A DNA stretch of 64,000 nucleotides from Candidatus Sungiibacteriota bacterium (GTDB lineage Bacteria; Patescibacteria; Paceibacteria; Sungbacterales; SURF-37): positions 15,319 through 79,318 of the forward strand of contig JACPMF010000010.1 in assembly GCA_016186145.1 (NCBI GenBank), read 5' to 3'. The translations under genes and the position numbers were made by a program. The notes under the pieces are model-generated. The model was not told where the DNA came from, made no database searches, and was given only the letters and a program-made list of their open reading frames with translations. Position 1 is the stretch's first letter. The number at the start of each line of letters is the position of its first letter. This document shows, in pieces, positions 17,121-25,628 of this stretch.

Positions 17121-17252
17121 CTAAGAGTGATATTCCCGCAACCAGTAACTAAGAGTACTCTTTGGTACTCCCAGCCTTTTGCGAATTTCGCCGTAACTCA
17201 TTTCTTCCTCGATTCGTAGACTGACCGCTTGCTCACGTAATTCGGATTTCAT
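17121..17252 (-). pseudogene. Short helix-turn-helix remnant (43 residues)
   Basis: From ATG at 17252 the frame encodes a compact HTH: ELREQAVSLRIEEEMSYGEI, then RKRLGVPKSTLSYWLREY and TAG at 17121. In CPR genomes such an HTH commonly forms the N terminus of longer endonuclease- or transposase-like proteins (from memory, not searched). Here it stops right after the recognition helix, so it is either a decayed remnant or a minimal DNA-binding protein. A TTATAC-like -10 lies just upstream. Confidence 0.5.
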
Positions 17253-17267
17253 AAGGTATAATGTAAC

Positions 17268-17296
17268 AAAAAAACGCAGTTTTTGCAAACTGCGTT
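17268..17296 (-). terminator. Terminator downstream of the HAD gene
   Basis: On the minus strand AACGCAGTTT and AAACTGCGTT form a stem followed by T5. The spacing suits the HAD gene ending at 17325. Confidence 0.85.
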
Positions 17297-17324
17297 ATCC
17301 CGCTTCCACAGAGTTTTCGTATCT

Positions 17325-17975
17325 CTACAACCTTACGTCGAGTTCAGCCAATTTGGCAAGCGTAGCGTTAACGAAGCCGGGGTTATGATGAATCGCATGC
17401 CAGCCGCACGCAAGGGCACCATCAACATTTTCGGCAAGGTCATCCACAAAAACAAACTCTTCCGGCAAAAAGGGCTGACGGCCTCGATATTCAGAATTTG
17501 CGAGTTCAAGCGCCCGCTGCCAAATGAGCGGATCGGGTTTTGCAACCCGCTCCCGATACGAATAGACACGAGGCCGGAAAATCATGACCGATCCGCAGTT
17601 AAGTTCTCTCTCAATATATCCTGCTTGCATTTCGTTTGTGTTTGAAATGACCCCCTGCGGATAGCCGTTTCGGCAAAGACCCATAACAATCTTCCATGCC
17701 AGGCGATTTGGCTGCAAAATCCGATGCCATAACGCTATAAATTGCCCGCGATTCTCAAACCCGAAAAGCGTTTCCATCTCGCGCATAAATTCTTCCGTAG
17801 AACTTAATCCGGCATCATACCGCCTAACTACGCCGCTTGCATGAATTTTTGCGTATACTTCATACGGTTTCAATCGCGGTTCCGACAGCGCTGCGAGATC
17901 CTCGACGAATATATCGGTGAGATGATCAAAAAGCACTCGGCCATAGTCCCACCAGATCATCCGAATGTTTGGCAT
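17325..17975 (-). CDS. HAD-superfamily hydrolase (subfamily IA-like)
   Basis: The 216 residues contain all four HAD motifs: WWDYGRVLF (nucleophile Asp, in the D-x-G-x-V-L form seen in the YihX-like group), VISNTNE (motif II), KPDPLIW with the motif III Lys, and FVFVDDLAENVDGA (motif IV metal ligands). A helical cap lies between motifs I and II. The substrate is probably a small phosphorylated metabolite but cannot be assigned. It is read divergently from nothing obvious and ends in its own terminator. Confidence 0.85.
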   Translation of the reverse strand: MPNIRMIWWDYGRVLFDHLTDIFVEDLAALSEPRLKPYEVYAKIHASGVVRRYDAGLSSTEEFMREMETLFGFENRGQFIALWHRILQPNRLAWKIVMGLCRNGYPQGVISNTNEMQAGYIERELNCGSVMIFRPRVYSYRERVAKPDPLIWQRALELANSEYRGRQPFLPEEFVFVDDLAENVDGALACGWHAIHHNPGFVNATLAKLAELDVRL

Positions 17976-18005
17976 CTGCTATCTCCCTGATTTTTAAAAG
18001 AGCCG

Positions 18006-18869
18006 TTACTTTTTTGTACTCCGCCTATCGTACATCAGTAACGAGGCGCCTACAACGCCAGCTCGTTCACCGAATTTTGAACGTATAATCTTGGGAAAAG
18101 ACGGCCCGGGCAAAATGCTCATACGCCTCATGGCGGATAACACTTTTCTATTGAATTGCGAATCCCAAAGCGACAAAAAACCGCCGCCGATCACAATGTA
18201 TTCCGGCGCCAAAGCATAAGTGATGTTGACGAATCCCAATGCAATAGTTTTCGCAAATTCATTAACATCTTTCGGGGTCTTTTTGCTTCTTAAAAACCTT
18301 TTTGTGCTCACCCGCTCCCATTCGCTATATTCTTGAATTTTTCCGCCCGAGGCGGATCCGCTTTTGGCGGAGGATTTTGAATTTTGGATTTTTATAATGG
18401 TGTGTCCAAACTCCCCTGCCCAACCAAGCCCGCCTTTATAAATTTTGCCGTCAGCTATAATTGCTCCGCCGATCCCCGTTCCTAAAGCTACGAAAACAAA
18501 ATTTTTTGATTTTCTGCCGGCACCGTATTTTAATTCCGCCATGGCAGCCGCCTTCGCGTCATTCTCCATAAAAACCCGCACACGATACTGCTTGGCGATA
18601 GCCCGAGAAAGCTCGAGCGGATTAAGCCCCCGAATATTCGGACAAAAAGACGGCCTCCCAGCTGCCGTAAAAATACACGGCACCCCAATGCCGATACTAG
18701 AAATGCGCGCGTTGCCGCACACGGAATCCAGCGCGCGCAAAACGGTTTGTTTGATTGCGTGACCGCCCCGCGCTTTAAATTCTGTTTTTCGAAAACGAAG
18801 GATTCGTCCGTTCCTTACCAGAGCGGCGGCAATTTTTGAGGCGCCGATGTCAATGCCGATAGTGTACAT
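18006..18869 (-). CDS. ROK-family sugar kinase / transcriptional-regulator-type protein
   Basis: A 287-residue ROK-fold ATPase. The phosphate-binding GIDIGASKI is at the N terminus, ENDAKAAAMAE carries the catalytic Asp, and GTGIGGAII and GWAGEFGH follow. In most ROK kinases GEFGH is followed by a Cys-rich zinc loop. Here that position holds IKIQNSKSSAKSGSASGGKI, encoded by a dispersed repeat (18318-18402), and the zinc cysteines are missing. It has no HTH, so a kinase (glucose, N-acetylmannosamine or similar) is more likely than a repressor. It lies next to the HAD hydrolase, 30 bases apart, so the two are likely co-transcribed. Confidence 0.85.
   Translation of the reverse strand: MYTIGIDIGASKIAAALVRNGRILRFRKTEFKARGGHAIKQTVLRALDSVCGNARISSIGIGVPCIFTAAGRPSFCPNIRGLNPLELSRAIAKQYRVRVFMENDAKAAAMAELKYGAGRKSKNFVFVALGTGIGGAIIADGKIYKGGLGWAGEFGHTIIKIQNSKSSAKSGSASGGKIQEYSEWERVSTKRFLRSKKTPKDVNEFAKTIALGFVNITYALAPEYIVIGGGFLSLWDSQFNRKVLSAMRRMSILPGPSFPKIIRSKFGERAGVVGASLLMYDRRSTKK
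18318..18402. repeat. Dispersed repeat replacing the zinc loop of the ROK protein
   Basis: TTGAATTTTTCCGCC, CGAGGCGGATCCGC, TTTTGGCGGAGG and ATTTTGAATTTTGG combine a GC palindrome with TTTTGAATTTTGG words like those between ROK and rnhB. Confidence 0.65.
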
Positions 18870-18978
18870 AAATTAAAAAGTAAAAAATCAAAATTCAAAA
18901 TAACAAGTCAAAATCCAAAATTTATAAACTTTTAACTTACAGTTTTGACTTTTGCATTTTGAGTTTTGAGTTTTGAAT
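18870..18978. repeat. AAATTCAAAAT / ATTTTGA word repeat between ROK and rnhB
   Basis: The left half consists of AAAATCAAAATTC words and the right half of their complements (GCATTTTGAGTTTTGAG). The region is self-complementary and has no gene. Confidence 0.65.
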
Positions 18979-19569
18979 TCAAGATCTTAAGATAAACGAT
19001 TTCCTATGATGATCCGAATACCCGAACCGTCTGATGCGCCCTCTGTGCAGCTCTGTCCCGTACCCTTTGTGCAGATCGAATCGATACCGCGGATCTTTTT
19101 TATGAAGCCGCGCCATATAGCGATCGCGGACCACTTTGGCAATGATTGACGCTGCTGCAATTATTTTCATCTTTTCGTCGCCTTTTATTATGGCCAGATG
19201 CGGAATGGATTCGGGGAGTTTTAACCCCCCATCAAGATACGCAAAAAAAACCTTTCCCGACGGAACCAGTCTCCTTACCACCCGGGCGGAAGCCCTATTT
19301 GCCGCTTCAGATATATTTATCCTGTCGATAACGCGCGGGGTAACTCGAGCTACAGCACAACTCACCCCCGGATGAGCCGTCAAGTAGTTATACCACTCTG
19401 CACGCTTTTTTGGAGTCAGTTTTTTAGAATCGCAGAGAGGGCCTAAACGGCTGTTTTTGATATTCAGAGGTGACCGGCATGTAAGGCCTGCCACAACTAC
19501 CGGCCCAGCAAAAGCGCCTCTCCCTACTTCGTCCACTCCAATCATAACCCTCTTTCCCTTCGTTTCCAT
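18979..19569 (-). CDS. rnhB: Ribonuclease HII
   Basis: RNase HII cuts the RNA strand at ribonucleotides embedded in DNA. The 196 residues have the typical length and motifs: GVDEVGRGAFAGPVV with the paired Asp-Glu metal ligands, DSKKLTPKKR, the third acidic residue in YLDGGLKL, AAASIIAKVVRDRYM, and the C-terminal HKGYGTELH. It is divergent from dnaE, with 137 bases between them. Confidence 0.95.
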   Translation of the reverse strand: METKGKRVMIGVDEVGRGAFAGPVVVAGLTCRSPLNIKNSRLGPLCDSKKLTPKKRAEWYNYLTAHPGVSCAVARVTPRVIDRINISEAANRASARVVRRLVPSGKVFFAYLDGGLKLPESIPHLAIIKGDEKMKIIAAASIIAKVVRDRYMARLHKKDPRYRFDLHKGYGTELHRGRIRRFGYSDHHRKSFILRS

Positions 19570-19668
19570 GAGTCCATACTACAACCAAAAGCAGACAGCT
19601 AAAAGCGCTAAGGTCGAAATTGTTTTCCGGAGATAAATCACGACATGACAATCCGTATTAAATAATTC

Positions 19669-19698
19669 TTGCGGACGAAATTAAAAATTTGTTATTAT
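19669..19698 (+). promoter_or_regulatory. Likely dnaE promoter with a nearly leaderless start
   Basis: TTGCGG (19669-19674) and TTATTAT (19692-19698) are spaced by 17 bases. The predicted start of transcription is 1-4 bases before the ATG at 19707. ATTCTTGCGGACGAAA here is identical to 1763-1778 in repeat copy 1. Confidence 0.55.
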
Positions 19699-19706
19699 GA
19701 CAGCGT

Positions 19707-22700
19707 ATGGCAAATAAATTTACCCATTTGCATGTCCACTCTCACTATTCGCTCCTGGATGGCCTCGCAAAGATAGACCAGCTCGTGCATGAAGCCGCCC
19801 GCCTCGACATGGATTCGCTAGCACTCACCGACCATGGCGCTCTCTATGGAGCCCTTGAATTTTACAAAAAAGCCAAGGCAGCGGGCATTAAACCCATTAT
19901 CGGAGCTGAATTGTACGTTGCGTATGAGCGCATGCAAGATAAGCGCCCGGGGATTGACGATAAGCGTTATCATCTTACGGTGCTTGCGGCAAACCAAGAG
20001 GGATATTACAACCTCATGAAGCTGGTGACAAAAGCGAATTTGGAGGGATTCTATTACAAACCGCGCATTGATAAAGAACTCCTCCGGAAACACTCTCAAG
20101 GGCTTATTGCTCTTTCCGGCTGCTTTGCCGGTGAAATTTCCCGCGCCGTCCAAAACAAGAAAATCGATGCCGCAGAAACGCTTATCCGCGGCTACCAGGA
20201 GATATTCGGAAAAGAAAACTTTTATTTGGAAGTCATGCCTCACTTTAACTTTCCGGACCAACGCCGCACCAATGAAGCGCTCTTTGTGCTCTCAGAAAAA
20301 ACCGGCGCGAAACTGGTAGCAACCAATGACATCCATTATGTAAAGCCGGATGATGCCGAAGCGCAGGACATTTTGGTATCCGTCCAGACCGGCGCAACAT
20401 TCAGCGAAGAAAACCGTCTTACCATGCGCGGCGCCAATTTATCAATGCGCTCGGCAGAAGAAATGGCCGCACTCTTTCCGGAGCGGCCGGAAGCTATCGC
20501 GAACACTCAAGAAATCGCCTCGCGGGTGAATATCGAAATCCCCATAGGCAGTTGGATATTCCCAAGCCTAAAACTGGGAAAAGGATCGCCCGACGATGAA
20601 TTGCGGGAAACAGCATATGCGGGAATCCAAAAACGGGGTATTACCTTAACACCGGAAGTTGAAGCAAGAATCGAATACGAACTGAAAATCATCCGGGACA
20701 AAGGATTCGCTCCTTATTTTCTGACCGTTTCCGATCTCATCGGCTATGCGCATAAAAAAGGCATCCTTACGAATGTCCGCGGATCGGTCGCCGGTTCGCT
20801 CATAACCTATTTGACTTCGATAACCAGTATTAATCCGCTTGAATACCGGCTTCCTTTTGAACGGTTTCTGAATCCGGAACGCCCTTCTCCGCCCGATATC
20901 GACATGGACTTCGCCGATAACCGCCGGGACGAGGTCATTCAGTACGCCAAAGACACATACGGTGAAGACAAAGTAGCCCAAATCGGAACCTTTGGAACCA
21001 TGATGGCTCGAGCAGTGGTGCGGGACGTAGCACGGGCTCTTGAATACCCGTACGCGGTTGGCGATAAAATCGCTAAGTTCATTCCGGAGGGATCGCAAGG
21101 ATTCCCCATGACCATCGACCACGCAATGGAAATATCGCCGGACCTCAAGACGCTGTATGAAAATGACGCGGAAGCAAAAAAAATTATCGATCAAGCAAAA
21201 AAAATGGAAGGATGCGTCCGCCATATTTCGGTGCATGCCGCGGGCGTCGTCATTGCCCCGCGGCCCCTTGAAGAATACGTTCCGCTGCAGCTTGACCCCA
21301 AAGGCGGAAAGATTATCACCCAGTACGACATGCACTCAATAGAAGACGCGGGTCTTCTTAAATTCGACTTTCTCGGAATCCGCAACCTTGCAATCCTTGG
21401 AGACGCCGTCAAACTTACCAAGAAACACCGCAATATCGAAATTGATATCGAGCAAATCCCCCTTGATGACAAAAAAACCTTCACACTCCTCTCTCGAGGG
21501 GAAACTACCGGACTTTTCCAACTCAACGGCGCCGGCATGACCAAATACTTGAAAGACCTGAAGCCGTCATCCATACACGATATAAACGCAATGGTAGCGC
21601 TCTACCGGCCGGGGCCGATTGAATCAATCCCGAATTACATTGAGCGAAAACACAACCCGCGTCTTGTCCGATATCTGGATTCGCGGCTGGAAGAAATTCT
21701 AAACCAATCGTACGGGGTTATTACGTACCAAGACGACGTGCTTTTGATTGCAATCAAACTTGCCGGATACTCGTGGCTCGAAGCGGACAAGCTTCGCAAG
21801 GCGATGGGTAAAAAAATCCCCTCGGAAATGAAAGCGCAACGGGAAAAACTGATTAGCGGCTTCACGGCAAACGGCATGTCGCACCAAAAAGCCGAAGAAT
21901 TTTGGCGGCTCATCGAGCCATTCGCCGCCTACGGCTTCAACAAAGCGCACGCAGCAAGCTACGGCCGGGTCGCGTATCAAACCGCCTACATGAAAGCAAA
22001 CTTCCCGGGAGAATACATGACTGCCGTACTTACTGCCGATTCCGGAGACACCGAAAAAATAGCCGAGATAGTAATGGAATGCGGCCGCATGCGCATTCCG
22101 GTATTGCCGCCGGACATCAATGAGAGTTTTGCCAAATTCACCCTTATCAAAGGGGAAACAGAAAAAGACGACAAAATAAGGTTCGGGCTCGAAACGGTAA
22201 AAAATGTAGGAGGCAATATTGTTGCCGCAATTATCGAATCCCGAGAGCAAGGCGGAAAATTTTCTTCTATCACGAATTTTGTGGAGCGGGTACAGCACCG
22301 CGATTTAAACAAAAAATCGCTCGAGTCTCTTATCAAGTGCGGCGCTATGGATATGCTTGCCGAAAGAGCCCAGCTTTTGGAAAATCTCGATACGATTCTT
22401 TCTTACAACCACGAACAGCAACGCCAAAACGCACGCGGCCAGAACAGCTTATTTGCCGGAACACCGCTCAATACTGCCGCAGCAATACGACTGAAGCCGG
22501 CGCTACCGGCAACGAAAAGCGAACGGCTCGCGTGGGAACGGGAACTCCTCGGCCTCTATATTTCCGGGCATCCCCTTGAAGAATATAAGGAGAAACTGCA
22601 GAATAAAGTTATCCCGCTGAAAGATCTCGCTTTGCGCCCAAAAAGTTCTCTTGTAGTGGTTGGCGGCTTGGTTCACGGCATAAAAAAAATAGTCACCAAG

Positions 22701-22895
22701 GCCGGCTCTCCGATGATTTTTGCCACCATAGAAGACCTAACCGGAAAAACCGAGGTTTTGGTATTTCCAAAAGTGCTTGAACGCACCGGATCCGTTTGGC
22801 AAGAAGATAAAGTGATAAAAATAAAGGGCAGAATTTCAGATTCCCCGCGCGATGATGGAATAAAAATTCTTTGCGAGGAGGCGATTGAGATTTAA
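19707..22895 (+). CDS. dnaE: DNA polymerase III alpha subunit
   Basis: The replicative polymerase, 1062 residues (somewhat shorter than E. coli DnaE). The N-terminal PHP domain opens with HLHVHSHYSLLDG and LTDHGALYGA. The palm has PDIDMDFADNRRDEVI with the catalytic acidic residues. The fingers and helix-hairpin-helix region follow (QDDVLLIAIKLAGYSWLEAD, YGFNKAHAASYG). The C-terminal OB fold is at VVGGLVHGIKKI to TEVLVFPKV, and the tail after it is short. The start follows the promoter almost directly, without a ribosome site. Confidence 0.97.
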   Translation: MANKFTHLHVHSHYSLLDGLAKIDQLVHEAARLDMDSLALTDHGALYGALEFYKKAKAAGIKPIIGAELYVAYERMQDKRPGIDDKRYHLTVLAANQEGYYNLMKLVTKANLEGFYYKPRIDKELLRKHSQGLIALSGCFAGEISRAVQNKKIDAAETLIRGYQEIFGKENFYLEVMPHFNFPDQRRTNEALFVLSEKTGAKLVATNDIHYVKPDDAEAQDILVSVQTGATFSEENRLTMRGANLSMRSAEEMAALFPERPEAIANTQEIASRVNIEIPIGSWIFPSLKLGKGSPDDELRETAYAGIQKRGITLTPEVEARIEYELKIIRDKGFAPYFLTVSDLIGYAHKKGILTNVRGSVAGSLITYLTSITSINPLEYRLPFERFLNPERPSPPDIDMDFADNRRDEVIQYAKDTYGEDKVAQIGTFGTMMARAVVRDVARALEYPYAVGDKIAKFIPEGSQGFPMTIDHAMEISPDLKTLYENDAEAKKIIDQAKKMEGCVRHISVHAAGVVIAPRPLEEYVPLQLDPKGGKIITQYDMHSIEDAGLLKFDFLGIRNLAILGDAVKLTKKHRNIEIDIEQIPLDDKKTFTLLSRGETTGLFQLNGAGMTKYLKDLKPSSIHDINAMVALYRPGPIESIPNYIERKHNPRLVRYLDSRLEEILNQSYGVITYQDDVLLIAIKLAGYSWLEADKLRKAMGKKIPSEMKAQREKLISGFTANGMSHQKAEEFWRLIEPFAAYGFNKAHAASYGRVAYQTAYMKANFPGEYMTAVLTADSGDTEKIAEIVMECGRMRIPVLPPDINESFAKFTLIKGETEKDDKIRFGLETVKNVGGNIVAAIIESREQGGKFSSITNFVERVQHRDLNKKSLESLIKCGAMDMLAERAQLLENLDTILSYNHEQQRQNARGQNSLFAGTPLNTAAAIRLKPALPATKSERLAWERELLGLYISGHPLEEYKEKLQNKVIPLKDLALRPKSSLVVVGGLVHGIKKIVTKAGSPMIFATIEDLTGKTEVLVFPKVLERTGSVWQEDKVIKIKGRISDSPRDDGIKILCEEAIEI

Positions 22896-23000
22896 TCCAT
22901 CGCAAATATTTAGCACCAAGTGTCTAACAGAATATCGACTGCAGATAGTTTGCAGGGCTGAATCTCGACACATAATATATTATTTGTTACACTAGATAAT

Positions 23001-23195
23001 ATGAGAACTCAAACTCGCATCCAAAAATTAGAAAGAGAAGTCGCGGCGCTTTGGCAAGTGGTTAAATATGAACGACTATGGGATCTTTCGGTGGTTAGGG
23101 AAATTCGTAGACGTTCAAAGACGGCCCGAAGAGATTTTGCCCAAAAAAGACTACGAACCGAAAATGATGTTTTTGCAAGACTATTTCGTAAATAA
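23001..23195 (+). CDS. Small charged protein, likely antitoxin partner of the next gene
   Basis: 64 residues, highly charged and helical (RIQKLEREVAALWQVVKYERL). It starts at an ATG directly after a -10-like TAGATAAT. It precedes a RelE/ParE-like toxin by 3 bases, the usual antitoxin-then-toxin order. No known antitoxin fold is recognised, so the role is inferred from position. Confidence 0.55.
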   Translation: MRTQTRIQKLEREVAALWQVVKYERLWDLSVVREIRRRSKTARRDFAQKRLRTENDVFARLFRK

Positions 23196-23198
23196 TCC

Positions 23199-23480
23199 GT
23201 GGCAATAGTCTATTTCTCAAAACCGGCTGAACGTGACTTGAAATTTCTTTTACGCCCCGCAGCGGAAAAATTTCAAGAAGAACTCAAGCGCCTAAAAGCT
23301 AATCCGCGCGCAGGAAAAATGCTGCACGGCCCGCTTCGCGGGTATTTTTCTTATGATTTCTGGGCGGGCGCAGTTTCGTACCGCGCGGCCTATGAAATTG
23401 TAAGAAGCAATGTTATTATTCTTATGGTTGGTGCGCGCGATAATTTCTATAAAAAGTTTTCCAGAAGGATAAGAATTTAG
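23199..23480 (+). CDS. RelE/ParE-family toxin-like protein
   Basis: 93 residues from GTG at 23199. The pattern is that of the RelE/ParE fold: FSKPAERDLKFL, AEKFQEELKRLKANPRAGKML, HGPLRGYFSYDFWAG, YRAAYEIV, and the C-terminal VIILMVGARDNFYKKFSRR. Members either cut mRNA on the ribosome or block gyrase. The catalytic residues are too variable to decide here. Paired with the ORF at 23001. Confidence 0.8.
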   Translation: MAIVYFSKPAERDLKFLLRPAAEKFQEELKRLKANPRAGKMLHGPLRGYFSYDFWAGAVSYRAAYEIVRSNVIILMVGARDNFYKKFSRRIRI

Positions 23481-23486
23481 TGATGG

Positions 23487-23545
23487 AAAATAAAAAGGCC
23501 GAGGAGGGTTACTCACTCGACAATACTCTGAATGTATGCGGCCTA
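23487..23545 (-). terminator. Long-loop terminator for the 23543 gene
   Basis: On the minus strand AGGCCG and CGGCCT pair across about 40 bases that hold a further short stem, followed by TTTTATTTT. The stop codon at 23543 lies at its start. Confidence 0.5.
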
Positions 23546-23860
23546 AGAAATGACGGTGGGGATTTCTTCAAGCCAATAACGTGCTTCCGGATATGTCGCC
23601 TGCGCTTCATGGGCCAATGATGGAATACCAGAATTGAGCATCGCATGCCTATCAAGAAGTAAAATACTGCAGCCAGTGCGCTTACAAAGACCAATTGCAT
23701 GTAGCCTACCACCTAAACGTTCTGCAGCACTTTCGAGAGATTCGGCCATTACCACCCCATGCAGTTTAAGAACAGAAGGAGGAACTCCAAATTCTGCACC
23801 AATTTCCCCATAAAATCCGCGCTGAGCAAGAGCGATATCGCCGACAAGAAAGGCTTTCAT
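23543..23860 (-). CDS. Hypothetical protein (105 residues)
   Basis: A soluble alpha/beta-looking protein from ATG at 23860 behind AAAGGGGAG. Hydrophobic strands (VPPSVLKLHGVVMA, CSILLLDRH) alternate with helices (SLESAAERLGGRLHAIGL). No family is recognised. It is transcribed alone, convergent with the toxin pair and divergent from thrS. Confidence 0.6.
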   Translation of the reverse strand: MKAFLVGDIALAQRGFYGEIGAEFGVPPSVLKLHGVVMAESLESAAERLGGRLHAIGLCKRTGCSILLLDRHAMLNSGIPSLAHEAQATYPEARYWLEEIPTVIS

Positions 23861-23923
23861 CTACGCACTCCCCTTTTTGCTGGGTTAAAAGGTGCTTAAT
23901 GTGTAATTAATGCTAACAGACAA

Positions 23924-25192
23924 ATGAAAAAAAGTCAACCACTCGAAAAACTCGGGACTGGTCCTACAGAGAACCAGGAACAACCAAAAGAACTGCCGGA
24001 AAATGACCATAGAACGCTCGGACAGCGGCTGGATTTGTTTTCATTCCACGACATCTCGCCCGGCGCGCCATTTTGGCATCCGAAGGGCATGCTGATTTTC
24101 CGCGAGCTTGAGAAATTCGCTCGAAAGATAAATGACCAAAACGGGTACCAAGAAATTTCAACGCCGATCCTTGTAAAAAAGGAGCTTTTTGAAAAGTCCG
24201 GCCACTGGGAATACTACAAGGAAAACATATTTTGGTTCCAAAACCCGCGTGATGAAAATGAAGTTCTTGCTCTTAAATCCATGAATTGTCCGGAATCGTC
24301 TTTCATATATAACTCGGCTATCCGAAGCTACAAAGATTTTCCTTTGCGCTTGGCAGAAATCGGCCGCCTGCACAGAAATGAACTTTCCGGAACCTTAGGC
24401 GGATTGCTAAGAGTGAGGCAAATCACAATGGACGACGCTCATATTTTTGTACGGCAGGATCAAGCTGTTGAAGAAATTAGAAGTGTGTTGAAAACAATAA
24501 ATGACTTTTATTCGTCATTTGGTTTTAAACCAAAATATGTACTTGCCACAAAACCGGAAAAGGCTCTTGGGACAAAAACGGATTGGGATCTTGCCGAGCA
24601 AACATTAAAAGATGCCCTCGAGAAAAGCGGCTTATTATATAAGATCGCCGAGAAAGAAGGAGCATTTTACGGCCCCAAAATTGAAGTTCACATCGACGAC
24701 TCGCAAAATAGAGATTGGCAACTGGGAACAGCGCAACTCGATACTTTAATGCTGCCTAAGCGGCTTAAATTATCTTATATAGATGAAGACGGCTCGAAAC
24801 AAACGCCTTGGGTAATTCATCGCGCCGTTTTCGGTTCGTTTGAGCGTTTTATCGCTATTCTCTTGGAGCATTTCAACGGCGCGCTTCCCTTTTGGCTATC
24901 CCCCATACAAGTCGCGATTCTGCCCATAAACGACAAGGTAACCGGCTATTGTTCGGAGATCGCGGCTAAACTCAGTAAAGCCGATATCCGATTCTGGCTC
25001 GACGATCGGAATGAGAGCATTGGGAAAAAAATCCGAGAAGCAGAAATGCAAAAAATTCCCTACCTTTTGGTGGTCGGCGACCGAGAAGCCGCCGGCAATG
25101 TTGTAAGCATCAGAGAGCGCGGCAAAGGAGATACCGGCCAGAAACCCCTTGAAAAATTTTTGGAAATGGTGTATACTGAAAAAATACCTTAA
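23924..25192 (+). CDS. thrS: Threonyl-tRNA synthetase lacking the TGS and editing domains
   Basis: 422 residues against about 580-640 for full ThrRS. The class II core is intact: GAPFWHPKG (motif 1 side), MNCPESS with the zinc Cys, motif 2 RLAEIGRLHRNE, DDAHIF with a zinc His, IHRAVFGSFERFIA (third zinc ligand and motif 3). The anticodon-binding domain (SPIQVAILPIND to the end) is complete. The N-terminal TGS and SAD editing domains are absent: the first 25 residues lead straight into DHRTLGQRLDLFSFHD, where the catalytic domain begins. Serine mis-charged to tRNA-Thr would have to be cleared by another protein, or accuracy is lowered. Confidence 0.95.
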   Translation: MKKSQPLEKLGTGPTENQEQPKELPENDHRTLGQRLDLFSFHDISPGAPFWHPKGMLIFRELEKFARKINDQNGYQEISTPILVKKELFEKSGHWEYYKENIFWFQNPRDENEVLALKSMNCPESSFIYNSAIRSYKDFPLRLAEIGRLHRNELSGTLGGLLRVRQITMDDAHIFVRQDQAVEEIRSVLKTINDFYSSFGFKPKYVLATKPEKALGTKTDWDLAEQTLKDALEKSGLLYKIAEKEGAFYGPKIEVHIDDSQNRDWQLGTAQLDTLMLPKRLKLSYIDEDGSKQTPWVIHRAVFGSFERFIAILLEHFNGALPFWLSPIQVAILPINDKVTGYCSEIAAKLSKADIRFWLDDRNESIGKKIREAEMQKIPYLLVVGDREAAGNVVSIRERGKGDTGQKPLEKFLEMVYTEKIP

Positions 25193-25209
25193 TAGTTCTT
25201 TATACCCGT

Positions 25210-25257
25210 TTATCCTTTAACGAGAGTTCCCCGGACGGATCTCTCCTGAAAGGATAA
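25210..25257 (+). promoter_or_regulatory. Leader hairpin before the 25297 gene
   Basis: TTATCCTTT (25210-25218) pairs perfectly with AAAGGATAA (25249-25257), and GAGAG pairs with CTCTC inside. There is no U-run, so it is not a simple terminator for thrS. It may be an RNA regulatory or stabilising element. Confidence 0.45.
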
Positions 25258-25296
25258 GCCCGTCCCATCGGCAGAAAAAAGAAAGGAGGACAGATC

Positions 25297-25539
25297 GTGG
25301 ATCAGAAGGACACTCTCGTGACGCGGTTGTTTGAGGTAACAAAAAAGTCATGGAATGACTACGAAGGGGCCCGTAGAGACGGCGACATACAAAGAATGCG
25401 TTCATCCTACGATGAGGTAACGAGACTTCTTCGGATTTTGCATATTTCCGGCTGCCAATCCGAGGTGACAACGTTCCTCCGGCAAAACGAAATGCCGGTG
25501 AGAGCGATTCTTGCCAAGATCGCTCAAAACGGACAATAA
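25297..25539 (+). CDS. Hypothetical helical protein (80 residues)
   Basis: GTG at 25297 lies 6 bases after AAAGGAGGAC, a strong ribosome site. The product is entirely helical by eye (TLVTRLFEVTKKSWNDYEGA, MRSSYDEVTRLLRILHISG). No family is recognised. It has a structured leader and a weak GC-rich terminator-like hairpin followed by T7 at about 25550-25573, so it is probably its own transcript between thrS and miaA. Confidence 0.6.
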   Translation: MDQKDTLVTRLFEVTKKSWNDYEGARRDGDIQRMRSSYDEVTRLLRILHISGCQSEVTTFLRQNEMPVRAILAKIAQNGQ

Positions 25540-25628
25540 TCGAAAACGACGCGTCCCCGCGGGCGTTTTTTTCTTTATATGGTATACTTTGGAACGAAAC
25601 AAATTCCTCAACAAAACTATTTCTCAAT

